Shown here piece by piece: positions 55,847-64,000 of a stretch of DNA of 64,000 nt (position 1 is its first letter; each line of letters opens with the position of its first letter). The notes below the pieces were generated by a model that made no database searches, had not been told where the DNA came from, and worked only from the letters and a program-made list of their open reading frames with translations. Origin of the DNA: Gordius sp. MW1 (Eukaryota > Nematomorpha > Gordioida > Gordea > Gordiidae); contig OZ038531.1 in NCBI GenBank assembly GCA_964036665.1, forward strand, positions 18,724,168-18,788,167, written 5' to 3'. The translations under genes and the position numbers were made by a program.

Positions 55847-58800
55847 GTTCAGACATTATTTTGCTTATTATTTATTGACAGTTTACTTATTTAATGGCAT
55901 TACATTGGCTATATAAAGAATACATTAATTTTGTTTTATTTTATATTATATAAAATTATTATTTCAAATAAATATTCTCTACTTTGTTAACTTATCTTTA
56001 TAAATATAGTCTACTAAACAAATGACTTAAGATAAATAATTAAAACCTTATTTACAAATGCCAAATAAAAGAAACTTATTAAATTAAATCTGGCAACTGT
56101 GGGACCAAATATATGAGAAAAAGAAAAAATATTTAAATGCCAGCTATTATCAACTGTAGAAGATATAACATTGATCTTATATCTTTTGGAATCATTTGTT
56201 TATGTACAATCATATGTACCCATCACAATCCTGAACATTTAAAATATAAAAAGATTTATTTAAAACAAGAAATTTGTAATATATAAAAAAGTTTTGATTT
56301 GGGCCCTTTCAAATAATAATTCTTTAAATGGTAAAAGGCATATTTTATGTTACATAAAGATTAATCTAACCTTAATCCTCAATTAATAAGAATTTTATTA
56401 TATTTGACAAATTTTATTTATTAAATTATCACTCAATATATAAATTAAAAAATTGCAAATTGTGTTTGCCTACTTATGCAACCTTAAATCCTGGGAAATA
56501 TTGCAATACATGATAAAATATTGAAAAGCTGCTCTAATATTCATAACTCAACTGCAATCTTACTAACTAGTTTATTTTACAAATTTCTACATAACCCTAA
56601 ATGCTTAGTTATTATGCAGGAACATTTTAATTACCAAACATGTCTTAAATACTCTCACTCCATTTATTTATAAACATTAGCCAATTGAAATGCATCCACA
56701 ATAACATCTAATTATCTTATAAATCTAAGCTTTTCCTTAATTTATGATGACATATTTTAAGCCAAAATTACTATTTCACAAACATAAATTTTGCATTACC
56801 AACATATTTTTGTATCTAACTTTAAATTAATTAATAAAGTTTATCCTCAACGTTACAGGTATTTATTTAATGTTGGAGAAGGAACTCAGAGGTTAGTAAT
56901 TGAACACAAGTGTAAACTTTCAAAACTTTCTGGCATATTTATAACTCATTCTTCCTGGGACAATATGGGAGGTCTGCCCGGTGTTATGTTATGTCTCAAA
57001 GATATTGGAATAGACAAAGTGGTCTTACACGGGCCGCCCAAAGTGGAAAATTTATTCATCATGACTAAAGGCTTCATGCAAACGGAACAAATCGAAATTG
57101 GTAAACAAATATAGTTTATTTTTCCCTTATTTGACCACAAAAACTTGACCGCAAAAGTTTGAGGTTTTTTTCGATAAATTATTTTGATATAGAATTTTCG
57201 TTAGGAACAAAATAGTGCTCATACTTTAAAAAATATGACAAAAAATAGTAAAATCAATAAAATACCCCACTCCCAGCGTGATATTGGCCCTTTAAACATC
57301 CATAACCCTAAAAATATAGGCCAAAAAGCACAAGAATTCATAGAAATTACTATAATATGAGACCTAGGCACTCACCAAAAATCATCCAAATCTGATCTGG
57401 TTGGTCAAAAATTGTCTATTTAACTCACACTTGACTATGGGCGTAGCCGGGGGGGGGGGGCAAGGAGGGGCGGCTGACCCCCTCTAGATCCAAAAAGTTG
57501 TTATCAACATTATGGCGAAAATTCAAAATATGTTCATTTTGCCCCTCCCAAATTCATTATTTCGCCCCCTCTCTAATTCCAATGCTTGCTACACCCATGC
57601 ACTGGACTTAACTTTGCTGTACTTTGCTGTAAGTTTATATTAAATATTTACGTAATTTCTTAATTTTAAGGCCTAAATGTACATTTATAACTCTAAATTA
57701 TACGATAACTTCTGTAGAAAAGTATGATTATACGAGGAGAACGTACGAGGACGGTTGTATTAAGATTCACTACGTACCCATGATTAAGGATAGCGACGAT
57801 CCCGCTAAATTAGTAATGGTGGCCAACCCTCAGTCGAACCAAGCAAATTTTACTCCGTCCTCAACTTCAAGCTCCGAAACTGAATCGGAATCAGGTTATT
57901 TATATTGGCTCGCTGGTTAGATAATGATTGCTCAGGTCAAGTTCCTGAGATCAGATTTGTTTTTAAATGTTTCTGCCCGAACCCGGCCCGGTCCATTTCT
58001 TTAATTAAATTTCCCGCAATGTCCTAATCATTAGAGCTGCCCCTGCCCGACCTGAAATGAGGATTTTTAAAATTTTTACCAATAATTTAGTTGTGTACTT
58101 TAAAAACTTTTGGATTTAATTCTCGATTCTTTTGGATATCGACTAGGATTAATAAATATTATACAGGGAAAAAAAGTGATAAAATAATATACCAAAACAA
58201 AATGGCACGCTATAACTTTGTGCCCGAATTTCTCGAATCTTGTTATAATGCTCGCCGCGGCCTGAAATTCTAATTTTTTCTGGTCTATGCTGAGGACCTC
58301 AAGCATTCAATTATTAACTAATTCGTTAACGACATTAATTCAATAATTTATGTGTTTTAGTGTTAAAATATCCCGCTTAAAGATACGTTTTATGTTTCTC
58401 GGAAATTTCTATTTTAAAATTTAATGAACTTTCTATCACCAATGATGTCAACAAGGGCCAATGCTTTTCTGCACTATTTTCTGGTTCGACATTTGTATAC
58501 AGCAATCCAATTCCATTCAAAAAATGATTTTATGTCAAGTTCATGTTCAAAATGTGTTTTTTTATGAAGATAAGTTTTTAGGATTTTTATCTTGTAATAT
58601 CATTTTTAGGCCACAAACTCTCCTAAACGCGAACGAGTTTTACAAGTATAATAAGCATAAAGATACTCTATGGTTAGGTTACTTTTTTTTAATAAGAGTT
58701 TTCAAAAAATGGTTTTGTACTATTATAAAATGTGAGAAAATAGTGGGAACGACCAGGTTAATTTGAGTGATTGTAATATAATGGATCTAATATAAAGATT

Positions 58801-61800
58801 TTACCGTATCTTATTTAGTTCGTTGCAGAATCAAAAGCTTATAATTATGCTTTTCGAATATGACGAAATTAGCTTTTTTTTTAACCACACCTAATATTAG
58901 ACAAAACTATCTATGGGCAAGTCAAAGCTCAAAATTTTGTTAATATGAGAATTTATGTATATAGATACTGCTCCATCCCATCTATCCATGGCTTTGCCCT
59001 TGGTTGTTTAAATAAGTTAGTGTTTCATTAGTAGCTGTAAGGAGGAAGGCTCCGTTGATTTTTTGTGATGATAAAAGTTAAATAAATACCACCTTTATAT
59101 GAAATATTTATAAAATTTTTATTTTTTGGTTATTAGAAGTGAATGGGAATCTGATAGATGCCGCTCCTGAACCCCTTAAAGATGTTCAAGAAACTCTGGG
59201 ACCCAGGGCAAAACCAGGCAAGGAGAAGAAAGCTAAAGTTTTTAAGCCAGGAGGCAGAGATATAATCATATCTTATATAGGAGAGGTTATTTTTTTCTAA
59301 AGTATTTCTATTTTACAGGAGTAGTATTCCTAGATCTTAATTAAAGCTTAAATATTGTCTAAGAATTTTATTTAAATCTTTTCTATACAATTTTGGCTTA
59401 CTAATTACTAAAATAATTTCCTTCCATATCCCTAGCATACATGGTAAAAGTTAAATAGACAAGATTGCATATAATTTGAACAGAGAGCATTAAAATTTTA
59501 CCAAGATAGGTGTGATGTTTGGTCTGTTAAAAGAATTTTGAATTACAAATTAAGACATTTATCGTTGAACACTTTAAATAATGTTTAAAATTTTTGACGA
59601 ATTTTTCTCCAAATCATTGCCTATTACTTTATCTCTTCAAAATTAGGTGGTTTCATGAAAAATTATCTTATTAATTTTTGAAGCCCCTTTTTACTAAAGA
59701 ACATCTCCACAACAATTACATTCAGAGCGTTGATGATAAAAAAACACTTTAACCAGCGAAGTTTATAGTAATAAGTGTTAGAGTTGGCTTGATATGCACA
59801 AGATAAATAAGGATCGATGTAAATATAGAGACAAATGGAAATTTATTGTTGAAATGATTGAACACCAGCCTGCGTGTTAAACAATCATAGAAAGAAGAGG
59901 GTTGGGTTGATGGAATCACAGGGGCCCATCATCTAACAAAACTACGTAAATTTAGTGCAGAAATAAAGTGACCGACCTGAATTATAAGCAAAAAATTGGT
60001 TATAGTGCTCAAACATCTATGGGCGTAGCCAGCATAGGAATTAGAGGGGCGCAATATTGATTTAGGGAGGGGCAAAATGATCAATTTTTGAAATTTAGCT
60101 ATAATTTTAACAAACTTGAACAAATTTTTAGATTTAGCCCCCCCCCCCCTTGGCTACGCCCATGATTTACGGTTAAAGTAAAGAGTGAAACGAAAAGTAA
60201 ATAAATGACAGAGGTATATAAATAAGTCTATGTAAATTATTATTGTAATGGTAATGGGTTTAGAAGAAGAATACTACTTTAAGTTTTAGGAATGAGAGAA
60301 TAGGTATACTATATTTTATAGGTATGTGGGAATGCAGGTGTGTGAGTTTACATCTTCTGAATTAACGAAATTGTCATGGCTTGAGGATCAAAAGTTTTCG
60401 ATGATTTTTTTTAATAAAGTAATCGGATCCGGTACGGATCGGACCAAAAATTAATAAGGCTTTGGACTCGGGTAGAGCTGCGGTAAAGGTTTTTTTCATT
60501 GGACTCGAGCTTAAGAAAATCTATTTTGTAGGGCTCTCCCATTCATTTCATCAATCCTACCCTAACTATTACTAATACACACTTAACATATAAATGATAG
60601 GTAATTAGTAAGTTTAACCTGCTAATAAAATCCTTCTGGATCAGAACGACTAGATCTGTCAAAACATTTGTCGTAGTTTTGGGGAAAATGTGTAAAGTAA
60701 ACGTTATTATATTAGAATTTAAAGCTTTTACTGTCCAAATTTTATATAAACTCGCAGTAATGTGCGTTAATTGAAATAGTTTTTTTAAATGAATTTAAAC
60801 TAATTTATAGGTAGCCTATATAATGATGTATTATCCTTTGTTTCTTAAGTTGTACGCAAAGCCCGGTGCCTTGGACTTCCAAAAATGTATGGATTTCAAG
60901 GTTCCACCTAATAGTCGACTTCTGGGTAATTTGAAAGCGGGTCAAGACGCAATTTTAGACGATGGAACTGTGGTATTTTGCCCCTTTCTTTTATGAATAT
61001 AAATATGATGTTAGTCGTTTTTATGTTTGTGGCAGATACCAGAAAAGCCCGTTGGTAAAATTAGACTTCCGGGCGGGCCCCATAAAAAGATTCGCGCAAT
61101 TAAATGAGATTTTTTATAAACTAATATTTTGTTTTGGTATAATATTTTGTCACTTTTTGATTGTTTATTAATCGTAGTTCTTATCCAAAAAAAAATCCTG
61201 AGTTAATTTTTGAATTTTTGCGCGTATATAACAAAATGATGGTAAAAATTAAAAAAAATTTAATTTCGGGCCGGGCAGCTCTAATCATTCGGGTATGGCC
61301 GGGTGGCACTTAGAAGGGTTCGGGCGGCGGGCCGGCAATTTAGCTTAAAAATTGGACCTGGGATTCGGGTAGAAAAAATTAATAAATGTGATCTATGTAC
61401 GTGGCAAATAATTTTATGATATTTTAGTTAAAGCACATAAGGTTTTTGCCTTGAGTACTAGTAATTGATAAAGTTTATTATCGTCACACACGTACACAGG
61501 TTTAGGGTATATTAAATATGAGATTGTTTTTGAATTAAAATTAATGATCTTTCAAATTTTGTATTGGTATTTATGAAGTTTAACTTGAATTTTAAAAGAA
61601 AGTTTAAAGTTTTGTGATTTTCGATATCAAGTGGCATCCAAATTTAGAGTTTGTCTAATATTTTCATAGACTAGATAGACTGCTCATCAACGCACAAAAT
61701 GTGTACCCTTTTTTCCACCATTTTGAAACGAGGATTGTAACATTGTGAGCATATAGAAATTAGTAATTTTCGCAAATTAAATAATTTTAAAAAGGTAAAT

Positions 61801-63860
61801 AAAAAAATATTAAAGTGGGTAGATATCAAAAACAGCATTTTAAAATAAATATCATTTAAAAAATACATAAAAATTAAAAAGTAAAAACTGCGATTAAAGT
61901 TTGTTTAATAATATAGCGCCGTCAATATTTTGTATAATATTAATTTATTGACGTTCGTTTTAATTTATAAACTAGTGAGGAAGGTAAATTGACTGTTATA
62001 GGGCAAAATTACAGGTTAAAATACACCAGCTCTTTAAAATGGAGGAAAATTAGACACACAATTACCCACATTCAACATATGGGATGAGCAGTCTATCTAG
62101 TCTAAGAATATTTTGTGTTTTTGCTCCGAGTTTTATCGATTATGGGATGATATAGCTTATAAAATAAGAACTTTTTGATCGTTATAACTTTTTATTTATT
62201 TACCGCCTCCTAACTGATTCCCTAGTCTACACTGGACCCTTTTGACTCTTTTATATGTCAGGTTAAATCGATGGATGTAGTGGGCCCTGAAGAAGCAGCC
62301 TTGCATTTTGCCGTAGTGGAATGTCCTTCGATGGAATACATAGCTAATTTTACTACGAACGAATCCTTAGCCCGATTTCATCTAGGTGAGAAAGCCGGTG
62401 TAGCGGCCACTTCTCGATATGAAATAACGCCGCACGAAAAAAAAGCTTTTTTTGACAGCTCAAAAAAATTTCGATTTTATTTTACCAGTTTGCTTACTTT
62501 TTTCCAACTTGAAATTTTAATTTTAGATAAGAAATTAAACTTATATCTCTGAACTTGAATTGAAGTTTTCTGATCAATTTTACAAGATTTCAACGCTTTT
62601 GTGTTCAAAATTTATCCTTAAGCAGTTTGGGGATCTATTTAATTTAGGAACTGAAAATTGTTTAGAGGTTTTCTTTAAAAAATTTGTCCAAAGGTGTTCG
62701 CGTTTAAAGTTCGTTTTTTGGCCAAAATGCATTAAAAAGTTATTGTAAACCTTGAATTTAGAAAATATTCATATGAAAAATCTTTTATAAACAAACGCTA
62801 TTTCTAAAACAATATTTCCCAACCATTCAAAACAGCTATCACTTCTGGCTAGTCTAGGGCTTTATCTTACCCTATTTAATGCTTAAAAAAATATGAATTT
62901 TTTAATTATGATGAGTGCAAAAAAATTTACGTTTTATATAAATTTTGTTTAATCTCGTTGAACTTATAGTCAAAGCTTTGTTGTTGTTTTTTGTGAATAG
63001 ATGCGATCGATGCGAATAAAATGAAACTCATAGTCCACTTCACGCCCCGGCAAGTGATGGAAACATCTATTTACAAAAATTGGATTGAAAAGTAGGTGTT
63101 TTTGTTTCGGCTTTATATCCAAACCAATCCATAATTTGATCAATGAGTTGTATTTTTTATGTGTGAGAACTAAAAATTATATTTACCAACCACACGTAGG
63201 TTTTGTAAAGTAGCAAAACCAAAGATTAAGAGTCTTATAGACGAAACTTTTATGACGTTTTTTCCTTTTTTTTTATAAATTTTTAGCATGGTCCAGCGAA
63301 CATTTGGCCATTATTCTTTATTTTATTTCTTTTGGCCATAATTCTTTATTTCTATTTATGTATAATGTCTTTCAGATTAGTTTATAATTGTCACTTGCCT
63401 GTTAGATCTTAATTTTCACCAATTTAGCCAGCATATAGAATTTTTGCTTATCTCACCGAACACGGCTTGCCTGAAACAGTATTAATACGTGGTGGCAATA
63501 AGATCGACAGTCATCGTCTAAATTAGTGATAAATATTAAATTCCATAAAAATAATACTTTTTTTCCTTTTCTCAGATTTGGTCCCTCTACTTCGCACCTG
63601 ATAGTTAACGAATCAAACCACGGAGACCTTTCTTTTATAGACGCCCTTGAGTTTCAAGCCAAACTAAACCTACTCGACCCCGATATATATCCTTTGGGTT
63701 CGTTAGCACACCCACCAGACCCAATCAGTAGCGATAGGCCGCTGGAACAGGGTTCTAATCATGATTGCGGACCAATATACCCGGGAAAAACGCTCGCGAA
63801 ATTTCATTTAAGACCCGCTTGCGATACCCCATACGATATGACCGACGTAAAACAATTTAG
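55632..63860 (+). CDS. ELAC2: ELAC2, long-form tRNase Z, N-terminal half (exons 1-8; continues past the right edge)
   Basis: Eight phase-consistent exons give 468 residues: 55632-55846, 56859-57100, 57718-57894, 59137-59285, 60850-60972, 62262-62385, 63001-63091, 63576-63860. The enzyme cuts the 3' trailer from precursor tRNAs in nucleus and mitochondria. Family landmarks: YFQVIGNGVKGSPKCVHLF, RYLFNVGEGTQRL, FITHSSWDNMGGLPGVMLCL (degenerate metallo-beta-lactamase motif of the N-terminal domain), DIIISYIGE, FAVVECPS, KLIVHFTP, NHGDLSFIDALEFQAKLNLL and IYPLG. The catalytic C-terminal domain with HxHxDH lies outside the window. The start MKLSFEKVLIRTYTTFLKNM is basic and hydrophobic, consistent with a mitochondrial presequence, with Met20 as a possible alternative start. 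Introns carry two family 1 MITEs and one family 4 MITE. Confidence 0.93.
56859..57100 (+). CDS. ELAC2: ELAC2 exon 2
   Basis: YLFNVGEGTQRLVIEH to QTEQIEI; acceptor GTTACAG, donor AATTG|GTAAAC, phase 1. Includes GPPKVENLF. Confidence 0.93.
57436..57599. mobile_element. hAT-type MITE, family 1
   Basis: TATGGGCGTAGCCGG ... CTTGCTACACCCATG in ELAC2 intron 2; flanks CACTTGAC / CACTGGAC match 7 of 8. Confidence 0.82.
57718..57894 (+). CDS. ELAC2: ELAC2 exon 3
   Basis: EKYDYTRRTYEDGCIKIHYV then a Ser-rich tail (TPSSTSSSETESES). Acceptor CTTCTGTAG; an upstream AG would bring a stop into frame, so it was not used. Confidence 0.85.
57970..58060. repeat. CCCGAA-rich patch with GAGCTGCCC motif
   Basis: GCCCGAACCCGGCCCGGTCC and TTAGAGCTGCCCCTGCCCGA; the latter matches, inverted, GGCCGGGCAGCTCTAATCAT at 61268, so the two patches are probably copies of one element in opposite orientation. 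Confidence 0.6.
59137..59285 (+). CDS. ELAC2: ELAC2 exon 4
   Basis: Low-complexity Lys-rich linker ending GGRDIIISYIGE, which matches 'sslvvAfIcklh'. Acceptor GGTTATTAG, donor GAG|GTTATT, phase 0 out. Confidence 0.88.
60018..60164. mobile_element. family 1 MITE
   Basis: TATGGGCGTAGCCAG ... TTGGCTACGCCCATG in ELAC2 intron 4; no target duplication seen. Confidence 0.8.
60850..60972 (+). CDS. ELAC2: ELAC2 exon 5
   Basis: KPGALDFQKCMDFKVPPNSR and LGNLKAGQDAILDDGTV match 'rGnFlvlKAkemglPvG ... aaVkdGksi'. 41 codons, phase 0 both ends. Confidence 0.9.
61268..61370. repeat. CGGGC-rich patch in ELAC2 intron 5
   Basis: GGGCCGGGCAGCTCTAATCA then GGGTTCGGGCGGCGGGCCGG, in AT-rich surroundings. Confidence 0.6.
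61665..62106. mobile_element. MITE family 4, copy 2
   Basis: CATAGACTAGATAGACTGCT ... AGCAGTCTATCTAGTCTAAG, 442 bp, with perfect 8 bp duplication AATATTTT (61657-61664, 62107-62114). Its internal minus-strand frame (61671-61868) shows no domain. Confidence 0.87.
62262..62385 (+). CDS. ELAC2: ELAC2 exon 6
   Basis: VGPEEAALHFAVVECPSMEY matches 'pPdPGaaFvVVECPdesf'. Donor CTAG|GTGAGA, phase 1. Confidence 0.93.
63001..63091 (+). CDS. ELAC2: ELAC2 exon 7
   Basis: DANKMKLIVHFTPRQVMETS then YKNWIEK, matching 'adapvalVVHmaP.sVl.ds.Y.qWmerFG'. Phase 1 in, phase 2 out. Confidence 0.92.
63576..63860 (+). CDS. ELAC2: ELAC2 exon 8
   Basis: KFGPSTSHLIVNESNH, FQAKLNLLDPDIYPL and KTLAKFHLRPACDTPYD match 'FGpdTqHLvLNEnc', 'iQtqLNLIHPDIFPLL' and 'geclLKYqLRPr'. 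Donor TTTAG|GTAGTG, phase 2; next exon outside. Confidence 0.92.
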
Positions 63861-64000
63861 GTAGTGCTAATTAGTACCAAAATTATATTATGCTTTAAGC
63901 ACTTTTAAGTGAAATTTGGTTGTTCAGTTTACAGTTTACAAAAATGACGTTTGTTAAATAGTAATTTCCCTTTTCATTATGGACTGGGTCACTATGCTAG

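Noticed and set aside
57671-57717. Earlier start for ELAC2 exon 3 (reading LNYTITSVEKY)
   Set aside because: The needed acceptor gives the wrong phase and a stop; the acceptor at 57717 joins exon 2 correctly.

Overview
The window is AT-rich, intron-rich, repeat-dense metazoan nuclear DNA, most probably from an invertebrate. The case for an animal is: a complement C3/C4/C5-type protein, a long-form tRNase Z (ELAC2), GT-AG introns in all multi-exon genes, small heat shock domains, CCCTAA telomere-like blocks and animal-type RTE LINE, Helitron, SINE and LTR elements. The lineage cannot be fixed from sequence alone. All similarity statements rest on recalled family patterns; no search was run.

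Layout. (1) 98-823, minus: first four exons of an unrecognised Ser-rich gene running off the left edge, with an 870 bp foldback element upstream. (2) 3601-29924, minus: a nearly complete complement C3-like gene that I could assemble into 29 phase-consistent exons (about 1,640 residues): MG1-MG6, RKKKR processing site, anaphylatoxin domain, MG7, CUB, TED, MG8 and C345C. Only the signal-peptide exon was not found. The thioester motif GCGEQ is replaced by YSGTN. (3) 13952-15799, plus: an intronless 615-residue small heat shock protein with three alpha-crystallin domains, nested antisense in the largest intron of the C3-like gene. (4) About 29.9-55.4 kb: a transposon-rich tract with a complete but dead RTE LINE with 19 bp target duplications, a second degraded RTE copy, a LINE remnant with a restriction-like endonuclease end, a tRNA-derived SINE, a Helitron fragment, two Mutator-type MITEs, a non-autonomous LTR element, and four copies (three in tandem) of a 1.7-1.9 kb element carrying a minisatellite of CCAAT hairpins. 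One small minus-strand exon (44767-44917) with a hydrophobic segment looks real. (5) 55632-63860, plus: exons 1-8 of ELAC2, running off the right edge before the catalytic half.

Throughout the introns are short inverted-repeat elements. The largest family (ends CATGGGCGTAGCC / GGCTACGCCCATG) has about 16 copies, several with 8 bp target duplications, which points to the hAT superfamily. A second family contains CCCTAA telomere-like repeats.

The most notable content is the thioester-less C3-like protein with retained anaphylatoxin and C345C domains, and the triple-domain heat shock gene inside it. The genes here have no obvious joint function.
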